Shown: piece by piece, positions 17,770-26,104 of the stretch
Layout of the letters: every line of letters starts with the position of its first letter
Position numbering within the stretch: the stretch's first letter is position 1
Assembly: GCA_023443225.1 (NCBI GenBank)
Contig: JAEZVF010000060.1
Location: forward strand, 124,001 to 188,000
Length of the DNA stretch: 64,000 nt
From: Bacillota bacterium
GTDB lineage: Bacteria; Bacillota; Clostridia; Lachnospirales; Lachnospiraceae
Direction of reading: 5' to 3'
Notes under the pieces: generated by a model
The model's database searches: none
The model's input: the letters and a program-made list of their open reading frames with translations, nothing else
Told to the model about the DNA's origin: nothing
Made by a program: the position numbers and the translations under genes

Positions 17770-18489
17770 ATGAACATAGCAATACAATTATATACATTAA
17801 GGGATTCTTATAAGAATAAAGATGAATTCAAAGCAGTTTTAAGAAAAGTAAAAGAACTGGGATATGCCGGTGTAGAGTTTGCGGGTTATGCAGGTTTTGG
17901 GGCAGAGGAGCTAAAACTTTTTCTAAAAGAAATTGATTTAGTACCACTTTCTAGTCATCATCCGATCGAGAAGTTAGATACAGATTTGGAATCTATTTTG
18001 GATTTTGATGCAAAAGTAGGATGCAGATATGTAGTGTGTTCTTATGCACCAACCTCTACTAAGGAAGAGTTAATTTATCTAAAACAGGTTATGGAACGAG
18101 CAAAAACGGCTATAAAATCCTATCCTATGGAACTTGCTTACCACAACCATATTCATGAATTTAAGCCATTACAAGATGGGACGATTCCCATGGAAGAAAT
18201 CAGAAAAGTTTGTATGCTCGAAGTAGATACTTACTGGGCATTCCAAGCACATACGGAACCTTGCTTTTACTTGATGGACAATGCAAAAGATATTGCTCTT
18301 GTTCATATCAAAGATGGTGATTTCAATGAAAATCCTTTGGCACTTGGGGAAGGAAATAACAACATAAAAGGTATACTGGAGGCTTCGAAAGAAATTGGGA
18401 TGGGATGGATTATTGTTGAAAATGACTTCCCAAAACCGGATGGTCTGTCAGATATCGCAAGAAGTATTGGTTATTTAACAAGTAGATAG
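17770..18489 (+). CDS. Sugar phosphate isomerase/epimerase-like TIM barrel, copy 2
   Basis: A 239-residue short member of the same superfamily as the gene at 15594, beginning MNIAIQLYTLRD as is typical of these enzymes. Likely metal ligands are in LAYHNHIHEF, LEVDTYWA, LVHIKDGDF and IIVENDFP. The ATG at 17770 is preferred over a GTG at 17758. Its start codon abuts the 47-bp hairpin element, which supplies the ribosome site. It closes the operon, with a strong terminator six bases after the stop. Confidence 0.84.
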   Translation: MNIAIQLYTLRDSYKNKDEFKAVLRKVKELGYAGVEFAGYAGFGAEELKLFLKEIDLVPLSSHHPIEKLDTDLESILDFDAKVGCRYVVCSYAPTSTKEELIYLKQVMERAKTAIKSYPMELAYHNHIHEFKPLQDGTIPMEEIRKVCMLEVDTYWAFQAHTEPCFYLMDNAKDIALVHIKDGDFNENPLALGEGNNNIKGILEASKEIGMGWIIVENDFPKPDGLSDIARSIGYLTSR

Positions 18490-18494
18490 TGATG

Positions 18495-18542
18495 AAAGGG
18501 GGTGTTGCAAAATTATGTGATATAGTGCAATAACCCCCTTTG
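18495..18542. terminator. Bidirectional terminator
   Basis: The stem AAAGGGGG(T)GTTGCA / TGCAATAACCCCCTTT forms around an AT-rich loop between two convergent genes. A-rich and T-rich ends on each side would let it work in both directions. Confidence 0.75.
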
Positions 18543-18552
18543 TAAATATGCA

Positions 18553-18804
18553 TTAAAAAATCATCTTTTGGACAACTAAATCTTCGATGTCTGCTAGTTC
18601 TTTTTCAAATTCGGTAACTGTATCATCAGCATCATCAATGAATTCCAATACGATTAAGCCTTGTGGGCTGCAGGATTCTGGAGATGCTACATGAAGTCCA
18701 ATTCGTGTGCTAATTTCACATCCGTATTTTGATAATAACTCCTGAACCTTCGTAGCTGATTTCATACGTTCCTGAAGTTTGATACCCATTATAATTTTTG
18801 ACAT
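18553..18804 (-). CDS. Small ACT-like protein, TM1266/iron-hydrogenase-regulator type
   Basis: 83-residue protein with a ferredoxin-like alpha/beta pattern: MSKIIMGIKLQER, a helix KSATKVQELLSKYG, a strand RIGLHVA, then GLIVLEFIDD and a helix VTEFEKELADI. It resembles the short family called iron-only hydrogenase system regulator (TM1266-like), though no hydrogenase genes are in the window. The internal ATG at 18804 is chosen because AAAGGA lies just upstream; an upstream in-frame ATG at 18879 has no such site. The function is unproven. Confidence 0.6.
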   Translation of the reverse strand: MSKIIMGIKLQERMKSATKVQELLSKYGCEISTRIGLHVASPESCSPQGLIVLEFIDDADDTVTEFEKELADIEDLVVQKMIF

Positions 18805-19070
18805 ATGATTCACATTCCTTTCTTTGACCTTGAAACAAACGTATTCATTGAGCAGGTGATAATAAGAATAGTATAGCACTTTAATCTATATTATTATAGC
18901 AAATAGTATCACTAATTGCAAGAAATGGAATCGTTGTACTGCTTTATTTTTGCAAATAAAAACAAGAAGATACATACTCTTAATAATATATAACATTGTG
19001 GTTTGCCTTCATTTTATGTAGAATATAGATAACTTACTTAATTGAATTTTATATAAAAGGAGGACACAAC

Positions 19071-20777
19071 ATGACTTATCAGAATTTTAATGCTAGTATT
19101 TATTGTCCGGTAGGAACCATAAATAAGGTAAACGATTTTATTGAATTTGATAATGACTTTGAATTGCTTAACCGTAATGTAAAAGTCGGCAAAGTGTATT
19201 TGGAAACATTCCGTGGTGGTGTTAAGATAGAAAAAAAGCAAATGTTAAGGGTAATCGAATATTTTAAGAAAAAAGGAATTCAGACATCGGGAGGGATTAC
19301 ACCTGTTGATGAAGGAATAGAGAATCTTGGTTTTCACTCCTTATGCTACACCTCATCTACTGCCATAGAAACGTTAAAAGACGTTGTATCTCTAACGGCA
19401 GAGCTTTTTGATGAAGTAATTTTGGATGACTTTTACTTTACCAACTGCAGGTGTGAATCCTGCATTTCGGCAAAGGGAAACCGTTCCTGGAGTGAATTTC
19501 GTTTAGAACTAATGAATGGTATATCTGAGATTATTATGGAAACTGCAAGAAAAGTGAATCCAAAAGTTAAAGTAATTATTAAATTTCCAAACTGGTATGA
19601 GCATTATCAAGAAACTGGTTATAACCTGGCTGATGAACCTAAAATCTTTGATTATATTTATACTGGAACCGAGACCAGAAATCCTGCTTATTCTCAACAA
19701 CATTTACCCAAATATCTCAGTTATTTTATAATGCGATACCTTGAAAACGTAGCGAAAAACCGTAATCTTGGTGGTTGGTTTGATCCCTATGAATGTAGCT
19801 ATAACCTTACCTCTTATCTTGAACAGGGATATCTTACGCTGTTTGCAAAAGCAAAGGAAGTTACCTTGTTTAATATATGGTCTTTATGTAATGATAAGAA
19901 TTATACCACTTTTCCAGCTGCTATAGGTCAAACCTTTGAAGATGTTGATGCCTATGTTGAAAAGCTGGGTAATCCTATAGGTACTGCATGCTATCTGCCA
20001 TATCATAGTCACGGTGAGGATTATCTTCACAATTACTTGGGAATGTGTGGAATTCCATTAGAACCATATCCAGAATATCCAGCAGCAGCTACCCGTATTT
20101 TCCTAAACAAGAGTGCTGCACATGATACTGATATCATTGATAAGATGAAGAAAAGTTTATATTCTGGAGCTGATATAATAGTTACTTCTGGATTTGTTAA
20201 AGCTATGGGAGAGGCTTTTCATGATCTGATGCATGTTTCTTATAGCACAAGAAAAGCTGTTATAAATCGTTATATTTATTCCGAGAATGGTGGATTAAAC
20301 TACGGAGGATTTGCAGAATCAGCAGATACCATTATGATTCCACAGATGGAGTTTAATACAAATGATGTCTGGGATTTGATAGCTGGAAAGGGAGAAGATA
20401 GTACTTTCCCAATCCTGTTATGCAGCAAATATGCAAAAGGACATTTGTATGTGCTTACCATTCCAGATGATTATGGAAACCTGTATCATTATCCACGTAC
20501 TGTTTTAAATAAGATTAGGGAATGCTTTACCGACCATCCGATGGTTCACCTAAATTCAATTTCCAAGGTTGCATTATTTACTTATGATAACGATACTTTT
20601 ATCCTTCGTTCCTTTAATGCTTATCCTGATAGTATTGAAGTAACCATTGATAAAGCCAATGTGGCTTTATTGGATTTAGAAAGAGACATAACTGTTCCCG
20701 GCATAACAATAAAAGATAAGACGGTATTTACTTATACAATCGATTCCGGTGTAAATTATGTCTTGAAGATAGTTTAG
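19071..20777 (+). CDS. Putative glycoside-hydrolase-like protein (TIM barrel plus amidotransferase-like domain)
   Basis: 568 residues with no signal peptide, so cytosolic. The first 330 residues look like a TIM barrel, with VILDDFYFTNCRCESC near 121-137 placing an acidic pair where glycosidase-type barrels have catalytic or substrate-binding acids. Residues about 335-500 read like the class I glutamine-amidotransferase-like trimerisation domain of beta-galactosidase relatives (GADIIVTSGF), and a short beta domain follows. I do not recognise a named family. AGGAGG precedes the ATG. It stands alone between a minus-strand gene and the T-box leader; a link to the upstream sugar operon is possible. 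Confidence 0.5.
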   Translation: MTYQNFNASIYCPVGTINKVNDFIEFDNDFELLNRNVKVGKVYLETFRGGVKIEKKQMLRVIEYFKKKGIQTSGGITPVDEGIENLGFHSLCYTSSTAIETLKDVVSLTAELFDEVILDDFYFTNCRCESCISAKGNRSWSEFRLELMNGISEIIMETARKVNPKVKVIIKFPNWYEHYQETGYNLADEPKIFDYIYTGTETRNPAYSQQHLPKYLSYFIMRYLENVAKNRNLGGWFDPYECSYNLTSYLEQGYLTLFAKAKEVTLFNIWSLCNDKNYTTFPAAIGQTFEDVDAYVEKLGNPIGTACYLPYHSHGEDYLHNYLGMCGIPLEPYPEYPAAATRIFLNKSAAHDTDIIDKMKKSLYSGADIIVTSGFVKAMGEAFHDLMHVSYSTRKAVINRYIYSENGGLNYGGFAESADTIMIPQMEFNTNDVWDLIAGKGEDSTFPILLCSKYAKGHLYVLTIPDDYGNLYHYPRTVLNKIRECFTDHPMVHLNSISKVALFTYDNDTFILRSFNAYPDSIEVTIDKANVALLDLERDITVPGITIKDKTVFTYTIDSGVNYVLKIV

Positions 20778-20824
20778 ACTATAGAAATCTACCTATAAAA
20801 AACTTTTTGAATTATAAAAAGTAG

Positions 20825-20853
20825 TTGACAAAATTTAAAATGTGTTTTATGAT
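20825..20853 (+). promoter_or_regulatory. SigmaA promoter of the T-box/trpXYZ unit
   Basis: A consensus TTGACA (20825-20830) and TATGAT (20848-20853) are separated by exactly 17 bases. Transcription would start just before the T-box leader. Confidence 0.8.
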
Positions 20854-20865
20854 AATCACATTAAT

Positions 20866-21142
20866 AATAATAAAAACCGTTGAGAAAGAAGAGTAAGCTT
20901 TAGTATGACATTACAGAGAGTCGCTGTTGGTGGAAAGCGATATGAAGTTTTTAGCTGAATGGACTTTTGAGGGCAATCCGAACATTAGTAGGCATTGACG
21001 GAATCCACAACCGTTATCTAAGTGGCATATATGAACGTATATGAAGGAGTGGACATGTCACAAAAAGAATTGACAAGTCAAATTGAGTGGTACCGCGGAC
21101 TATATTCGCCTCAAGTATTGTATAATACTTGAGGCTTTTTTA
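20866..21142 (+). ncRNA. T-box riboswitch, tryptophan specifier
   Basis: The leader has the Stem I features AGAGAGTCGCTG...GGTGGAAAGCGA (20914-20940) and the specifier region GCTGAATGGACTTTTGAGGG with UGG at 20960-20962. The canonical T-box core GAGTGGTACCGCGG is at 21085-21098. A strong terminator CCTCAAGTATT/AATACTTGAGG with a T-run ends at 21142. Uncharged tRNA-Trp would stabilise the antiterminator and switch on the transporter downstream. The specifier reading assumes the usual spacing before the conserved ACTTT stretch. Confidence 0.92.
21108..21142 (+). terminator. T-box-controlled terminator
   Basis: An eleven-base-pair stem CCTCAAGTATT/AATACTTGAGG around GTAT is followed by CTTTTTT. 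It overlaps the alternative antiterminator pairing that involves the T-box core. Confidence 0.9.
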
Positions 21143-21245
21143 ATTTCATAGGATTTGGATATCATAAATGTTACGACTGTTCACAAATGGCGAAATTAAA
21201 CAATAAAGGAGTATACAAGCTCATCAAAAAGAGGAGGATTCAATT

Positions 21246-22232
21246 ATGAAAAAGAGTATAACATTAGGATTGGTATTGGTTTTAGTGGTTAGTATGTTGA
21301 CCGGATGTAACAATAAGAATGAAATAACGATTGGGATAGGGCAATTTGCAGAGCATGGTTCCTTGGATAACTGCAGAGAGGGCTTTATTGCAGGATTAGC
21401 GGAAGAAGGGTTTGTGGAAGGCGAAAATCTAAAAATCCTTTATGATAATGCACAGGCAGATGGTGGTATAACTTCACAGATCACAAATAATTATGTGGCA
21501 AAAAAAGTTGATCTGATTGCGGCAATAGCAACTCCGATGGCACAAAGTGCTTTTGGTACTGCTAAAAATTCAAATATACCGGTTATCTATACGGCGGTAA
21601 CTGATCCAGTCTTGGCTGAACTTGCAAATGCAGATAAGACACCAACTGGAAATGCAACTGGTACCAGTGATAAACTTCCGGTTGAAAAGCAATTAGAAAT
21701 GATTCGTGCGGTGTTGCCAGAAGCTAAAAAAATTGGTATTATGTATAGTACAAGTGAAATAAATTCCGCTTCCGCGATTGAAGAATATAAAGCAGCAGCT
21801 GCAACGTATGGATTTGAAATTATTGAAAGTGGTATTTCGGCATCAGCTGATATTCCTTTAGCAACCGATAATTTATTAGGGAAGGTTGATTGTATCAATA
21901 ATTTGACTGATAATACGGTGGTAAGTTCTTTACCAACTATTTTAGATAAAGCAGCAGAAAAGGGTATTCCTGTATTCGGTAGTGAAGTAGAACAGGTTAA
22001 GATTGGGTGTCTTGCTGCTGTTGGCCTTGATTATTATGACCTTGGAATACAGACCGGAAAAATGGCTGCACAGGTTTTAAAAGGTGAGAAAAAAGCAACG
22101 GAAATGAGTTTTGAAGTAATTGAAGAAGCAGCATTTTACGGTAACTCAAAAGTTGCTGAAAATCTTGGAATAAATCTTCCAGATAATTTAGTAAGTACAG
22201 CAAAGGAAATGTTTACTGATATTACCGAATAA
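21246..22232 (+). CDS. trpX: ABC transporter substrate-binding lipoprotein, TrpX type
   Basis: 328-residue lipoprotein: a hydrophobic signal ends in MLTGC, with lipidated Cys21. The mature protein has the two-lobed ABC substrate-binding fold (DUF534/ABC_sub_bind), with ITIGIGQFAEHGSLD at the start and VIYTAVTDPVLAEL and CLAAVGLDYYDLG later. Control by a Trp-specifier T-box identifies it as tryptophan uptake of the TrpXYZ kind; without that context the family could also bind tyrosine or other ligands. GAGGAGG precedes the start. Confidence 0.85.
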   Translation: MKKSITLGLVLVLVVSMLTGCNNKNEITIGIGQFAEHGSLDNCREGFIAGLAEEGFVEGENLKILYDNAQADGGITSQITNNYVAKKVDLIAAIATPMAQSAFGTAKNSNIPVIYTAVTDPVLAELANADKTPTGNATGTSDKLPVEKQLEMIRAVLPEAKKIGIMYSTSEINSASAIEEYKAAAATYGFEIIESGISASADIPLATDNLLGKVDCINNLTDNTVVSSLPTILDKAAEKGIPVFGSEVEQVKIGCLAAVGLDYYDLGIQTGKMAAQVLKGEKKATEMSFEVIEEAAFYGNSKVAENLGINLPDNLVSTAKEMFTDITE

Positions 22233-22253
22233 TAAAAATTATGATAGAAAGGT

Positions 22254-22293
22254 CTGCCATAGGAGATACTTCTAAGCATCTCACTTATGGCAG
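22254..22293 (+). other. Intergenic hairpin between trpX and trpY
   Basis: CTGCCATA (22254-22261) pairs with TATGGCAG (22286-22293), with additional GAGAT/ATCTC pairing inside. A second smaller stem, CAGTA/TACTG, follows. There is no T-run, so this is more likely an RNA-stability or translation element than a terminator. Confidence 0.5.
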
Positions 22294-22329
22294 TACTGCA
22301 GAATATACTGCGGTATGAAAGGTGTAAAA

Positions 22330-23217
22330 ATGTTACTGTCGGCGTTTATAGGAACATTGGAAGAAGGTTTGGTTTATGCAGTTCTGGCATTAGGTGTATA
22401 TATAACCTATAAAATATTAGATTTCCCGGATCTTTCCGTGGATGGAACTTTTCCTCTTGGGGCTGCTGTTACTGCTGTCTTAATCAAGTCAGGTGTAAAT
22501 CCTTTGTTAACCCTTCCCATATCCTTTCTCGTTGGTGCACTTGCTGGAATGCTGACAGGAATTATCCATGTTAAATTTAAGGTAAGGGATTTGTTATCTG
22601 GAATCATTATGATGACAGCATTATATTCTGTGAACCTGCGAATTGCAGGTGCCAATCTTCCAATCTTTTCAAAAGAAACGATTTTTGATAATGCTTTTCT
22701 GAATCGTGTTATTCCAGAAGGCCTCAGAAAATATTCTACTGTGATCATTTTATTAATCATTGTAGCAGTTATGAAACTGGGATTAGATATTTATTTAAAG
22801 ACAAAATCCGGATATTTATTACGTGCTGTCGGCGACAATGATACTCTCGTAACCTCATTGGCGAAAGACAAAGGAATCGTTAAAATCATTGGACTTTCTC
22901 TTGCCAATGCCTTTGTAAGTCTGGCTGGAAGTATTCTGTGTCAGAAAAATGCAGTTTTTGAGATTTCAAATGGTACCGGATCTATGGTATTTGGTTTGGC
23001 CAGTGTTATTATAGGTGTTAATTTATTTAAAAGAGTTTCTTTTGTGAAAGCAACCACTGCAGTTATAATAGGTTCCGTTTTGTATAAAGCCTGTGTCTAT
23101 GTTGCTATAGCGGCAGGATTAGTACCACAGGATATGAAATTAATCACCTCCGTCCTATTTTTAGGTATTCTGATTGTAAGTAATGACCGCAGAAGGAAGG
23201 TGAAAACAAATGCTTGA
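22330..23217 (+). CDS. trpY: ABC transporter permease, TrpY type
   Basis: 295-residue membrane protein with about eight hydrophobic helices, in the BPD_transp_2 permease class that partners DUF534 binding proteins. The start is ATG 22330, with GAAAGGTG five bases upstream, rather than the ATG at 22315. TILDFPDLSVDGTFPLGAA-like sequence near residues 30-50 and the GLASVIIGVNLFKR loop near 225 are typical. It overlaps the ATPase gene by eight bases. Confidence 0.85.
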   Translation: MLLSAFIGTLEEGLVYAVLALGVYITYKILDFPDLSVDGTFPLGAAVTAVLIKSGVNPLLTLPISFLVGALAGMLTGIIHVKFKVRDLLSGIIMMTALYSVNLRIAGANLPIFSKETIFDNAFLNRVIPEGLRKYSTVIILLIIVAVMKLGLDIYLKTKSGYLLRAVGDNDTLVTSLAKDKGIVKIIGLSLANAFVSLAGSILCQKNAVFEISNGTGSMVFGLASVIIGVNLFKRVSFVKATTAVIIGSVLYKACVYVAIAAGLVPQDMKLITSVLFLGILIVSNDRRRKVKTNA

Positions 23218-23983
23218 GTTAAAAGATATTAATAAGTATTATAATCCGGGTACTGTAAATGAGATGTGCCTATTCGACAATTTTAATCTGACCATTCATG
23301 ACCAGGAATTTGTATCTGTGGTTGGTAGTAATGGTTCCGGTAAGACGTCAATGTTAAATATTATCTGTGGCAGCATACCACTGGATTCTGGAAAAATTCT
23401 GATTGGCAATGATGATATTACAAACATACCGGAATTCAAGCGTTTACGACAGATTGGACGTGTTTATCAGAATCCGGCTATGGGAACCTGCCCGAACATG
23501 ACTATTTTGGAGAACATGGCACTGGCAGATAACAAAGGTAACTCCTTCAATTTACTTAGAGGAACAAATAAAAAACGAATCGATTATTATCGGGATAGTT
23601 TACGTACACTAAATCTGGGACTTGAAGATAAAATGGAGGTAGCCGTAGGTTCTTTATCGGGTGGTCAAAGACAAGCAATGGCACTTGTTATGTCTACCAT
23701 GACTCCGATACAATTTCTTATTCTGGATGAACATACTGCAGCACTGGATCCGAAGACAGCAGAACTGATAATGGAACTTACCGATAAGATTGTTCATGAG
23801 AAGAAACTAACAACTATTATGGTAACCCATAATCTCCGTTATGCAGTGGAATATGGTAATCGATTAATAATGATGCACCAGGGTAATACGATTATCGACT
23901 GCTCCGAAGAAGAGAAGAAAGTTTTAAAAATTGATGATGTTTTGGATAAATTTAATGAAATAAGCATTGAATGTGGAAATTAA
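23210..23983 (+). CDS. trpZ: ABC transporter ATP-binding protein, TrpZ type
   Basis: 257-residue ATPase with Walker A GSNGSGKT at 39-46, the Q-loop in VYQNPAMGTC, signature LSGGQRQAM and Walker B FLILDEHTAALD with the catalytic Glu, then the H-loop VTHNL. It completes the tryptophan importer and ends two bases before a terminator stem. The start lies in the end of the permease gene and has its own GAAGG site. Confidence 0.9.
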   Translation: MLELKDINKYYNPGTVNEMCLFDNFNLTIHDQEFVSVVGSNGSGKTSMLNIICGSIPLDSGKILIGNDDITNIPEFKRLRQIGRVYQNPAMGTCPNMTILENMALADNKGNSFNLLRGTNKKRIDYYRDSLRTLNLGLEDKMEVAVGSLSGGQRQAMALVMSTMTPIQFLILDEHTAALDPKTAELIMELTDKIVHEKKLTTIMVTHNLRYAVEYGNRLIMMHQGNTIIDCSEEEKKVLKIDDVLDKFNEISIECGN

Positions 23984-23985
23984 TA

Positions 23986-24024
23986 AAATGCCCATGACTT
24001 CTTAAGGAAGCCTTGGGCATTTCT
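23986..24024 (+). terminator. Terminator of the trpXYZ operon
   Basis: AAATGCCCA (23986-23994) pairs with TGGGCATTT (24014-24022), followed by CTTC, immediately after the trpZ stop. Confidence 0.75.
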
Positions 24025-24168
24025 TCATCCTATCATCTCAAGGTATATATGGTTTGGTTATGACATCAAAGCACCTATTTACTTAAGTAAATTCTAACAA
24101 TCTTATCTGCATTTCTTATACATATTTTTCAATCCCCATGGTATAATATTCACGATAAGCAGATTAGT

Positions 24169-24254
24169 CCATGGAGACCTGTCACTTTCCGAACCTCGCA
24201 CAAAACTGTATTTAAAGTTTTGTGCGAGGTTCGGAAAGTGACAGATCTCCATGG
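24169..24254. repeat. Near-perfect inverted repeat, 39-bp arms
   Basis: The left arm starts CCATGGAGACCTGTCAC and the right arm ends GTGACAGATCTCCATGG. The arms pair almost throughout with an AT loop of about eight bases in the centre. There is no T-run on either side. The minus-strand frame over this area is a by-product of the repeat. Confidence 0.85.
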
Positions 24255-24267
24255 ATAAGTGCAACGT

Positions 24268-24399
24268 GAACTCAAGGACGTACGTCCTTGAGTTCCTAAT
24301 CTGCGTACGGAAGGCATGACGTACGTCCTTGAGTTTCTAATCTGCATACGTAAGGAAGGACATACGTCCTTGAGCTTTTTGGAAGGAGTACGTACGTTA
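24268..24399 (+). repeat. Perfect 28-bp palindrome leading into three 41-bp tandem repeats
   Basis: A perfect palindrome centred on ACGTACGT spans 24268-24295. From 24277 the unit GACGTACGTCCTTGAGTT... recurs at 24318 and 24359 with an exact period of 41 bases. Copies 1 and 2 are close and copy 3 diverges after about 17 bases. The array lies in the leader of the EcsC-family gene, 17-148 bases before its start. Confidence 0.85.
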
Positions 24400-24415
24400 A
24401 GGGAGGCATAGATCG

Positions 24416-25213
24416 ATGGACAAATTACTACAAAAACAATTAGCCAACATTAAGAAAAAAGAAGATAAAATACTGAATAAACCCAAGAACCCCTTAATGA
24501 AACAAAAGGTAACACCTATTATACAGAAGGTGGAAGCTAAAATCCCTGTAAAGCTAAAGGATGTTTTAGAGACGGCTTTTTATAAAGGATTTCAGCTTGT
24601 ATTTGAAAAAGGAAACGTGATCATTGAAAAGACATACAATAAAGAAAAGCTACAATTACAATATGATTTAAATAACTATGCGGTAGATAGGAAGCTTATT
24701 CGAAAACATGTAAAAAACATGGATAAACCCTCCAATCAGTCAAATTTTATGAACTCTATGATTTCCCTCGTTGAGGGTTCCGTATTAGGTGTGTTAGGAA
24801 TTGGCTTACCTGATATACCCTTATTTATTGCTGTGATAATGAAGACAATATATGAGATTGCCCTAAGTTACGGTTATAATTATGATAGTGATGAAGAAAA
24901 GGTATATATACTTCTGTTATTATGTGCTGCTATGACAAAAGAAGATATACAAAAGGATTATAATAACCAACTGGAGTCATTGGGAGAAGAAATCGACCAT
25001 CATCTTAAGGCTGATGTCCATTTAGATAAACAGATAAAAATAACTTCAGTGGTATTATCTGATATGTTATTAACGGCCAAATTCGTCCAAGGACTTCCCA
25101 TCGTAGGGGCTGTGGGAGGGTTTGTTAATCATAGCATAATTAAAAAGATTGGAAAATATTCTGCTATAAAATATAAAAAGAGGTATTTGCAAAAAAAATT
25201 GAAAGGGATTTAA
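24416..25213 (+). CDS. EcsC family protein
   Basis: 265-residue protein with the EcsC hallmarks: a Lys-rich N-terminus, LGVLGIGLPDIPLFIAVIMKTIYEIALSYGY near 122-152, and a C-terminal IVGAVGGFVNHSIIKKIGKYSAIKYKKRY. The name comes from the third gene of the Bacillus ecs ABC operon, but stand-alone members like this one have no settled function. It probably associates with the membrane through the hydrophobic centre. GGGAGG precedes the ATG. Its leader carries the palindrome and 41-bp repeats, which may regulate it. Confidence 0.85.
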   Translation: MDKLLQKQLANIKKKEDKILNKPKNPLMKQKVTPIIQKVEAKIPVKLKDVLETAFYKGFQLVFEKGNVIIEKTYNKEKLQLQYDLNNYAVDRKLIRKHVKNMDKPSNQSNFMNSMISLVEGSVLGVLGIGLPDIPLFIAVIMKTIYEIALSYGYNYDSDEEKVYILLLLCAAMTKEDIQKDYNNQLESLGEEIDHHLKADVHLDKQIKITSVVLSDMLLTAKFVQGLPIVGAVGGFVNHSIIKKIGKYSAIKYKKRYLQKKLKGI

Positions 25214-25277
25214 AATATAGAATTTAAATTGCTATAAGAATTCTACAATAAATAATATTTCTATTATGGAGATTGGT

Positions 25278-25847
25278 ATGCATAAACCAAAAAGATCATC
25301 GATTCAGAAACAATATAAATTTGATGAGAAAAACAATATGTACTTAATAGAAGTTTCATTGGATGATTATGATGATGTCTATGATGAATGGGATCCAGCA
25401 CCCTTTAAAAAGAGATTTATACAAGAGGAATTTGATGATTTTATAATTGAATCTGCAGACGATATTCCGGCAAAATATAAACTAGGTATTGTCTTATATA
25501 TTCCTATGCAAAAGAAAGATATTGAGAAAGAAAAGGCAGTAGTAGCAGCATATCGGAATTATTATTCCTATGTAGTTGAAAAAGCAGAAGTGAAACAATT
25601 TAAACTTAGAAAAAAGAGTATAAAATATCTTATGTTAGCATTACTTTTTCTTGGAACTGGTTACTTTCTCCAATCTGCCTATGAAAATGTTATCCTTAAT
25701 GTCCTAGAGGAAGGTGTCTTTATTGGAGGCTGGGTATTTCTTTGGGAATTTTTCACGGATATCTTCATGACCAGAAGAGAGCTTAAATTAAAATACAATC
25801 TAAAAAAAAGACTCTATGAGACAGAGATACGATTTCAATATTTATAG
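25278..25847 (+). CDS. Hypothetical two-TM membrane protein
   Basis: I do not recognise the family. The 189 residues have an acidic N-terminal half (VSLDDYDDVYDEWDPAPF) and a conserved-looking LGIVLYIPMQKKD strand. Two hydrophobic helices lie near 118-135 and 142-165, then a basic tail. The ATG at 25278 follows GGAG six bases away; an ATG at 25266 overlaps that ribosome site. It lies 64 bases after the EcsC gene and may be cotranscribed. Confidence 0.6.
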   Translation: MHKPKRSSIQKQYKFDEKNNMYLIEVSLDDYDDVYDEWDPAPFKKRFIQEEFDDFIIESADDIPAKYKLGIVLYIPMQKKDIEKEKAVVAAYRNYYSYVVEKAEVKQFKLRKKSIKYLMLALLFLGTGYFLQSAYENVILNVLEEGVFIGGWVFLWEFFTDIFMTRRELKLKYNLKKRLYETEIRFQYL

Positions 25848-25884
25848 AATAAAAGATTGCTTTTTTATTAGAAATATAGCATAA

Positions 25885-25914
25885 TAGAAAAACTGTCAGA
25901 TGAATCTGACAGTT
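25885..25914 (-). terminator. Intrinsic terminator on the minus strand
   Basis: Read on the minus strand, AACTGTCAGA and TCTGACAGTT form a perfect ten-base-pair stem with a four-base loop, followed by TTTCTATT. No minus-strand protein gene ends here, so it probably ends the candidate RNA upstream. On the plus strand the flanking bases are less terminator-like. Confidence 0.7.
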
Positions 25915-26104
25915 AATTATTTGACCCAAAATGTCGTTTCTACAATTTTGATTCCTAGCTAAGCTAGGTGGGCAACCGCACTTGATTATTTGTCTTCCAC
26001 TCCATAGGTGGCCTGACATCCAACCAAAGATATTGGAATCCCTTATTAAAAATGTAGGATCAAAACAGCAGGGTATCGAACACCCCAGGAATATCCTTTG
26101 TAAG
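25915..26104 (-). ncRNA. Candidate structured RNA on the minus strand, possibly 6S RNA
   Basis: No protein gene fits here. On the minus strand the ends pair over long range: ACAA (26101-26098), ATTCCT (26092-26087) and GGTG (26084-26081) are complementary to CACC (25970-25967), AGGAAT (25956-25951) and TTGT (25945-25942). Internal hairpins include CCAA/TTGG, CCAC/GTGG and ATCCT/AGGGAT, and a perfect intrinsic terminator follows. The size of about 160-190 nt and the TGGGGTGTTCG phrase near the 5' end recall Firmicute 6S RNA, but I cannot confirm this by covariance. Confidence 0.45.

Noticed and set aside
24277..24399. Possible CRISPR array
   Set aside because: The units are contiguous tandem repeats with period 41, with no unique spacers and no cas genes nearby.
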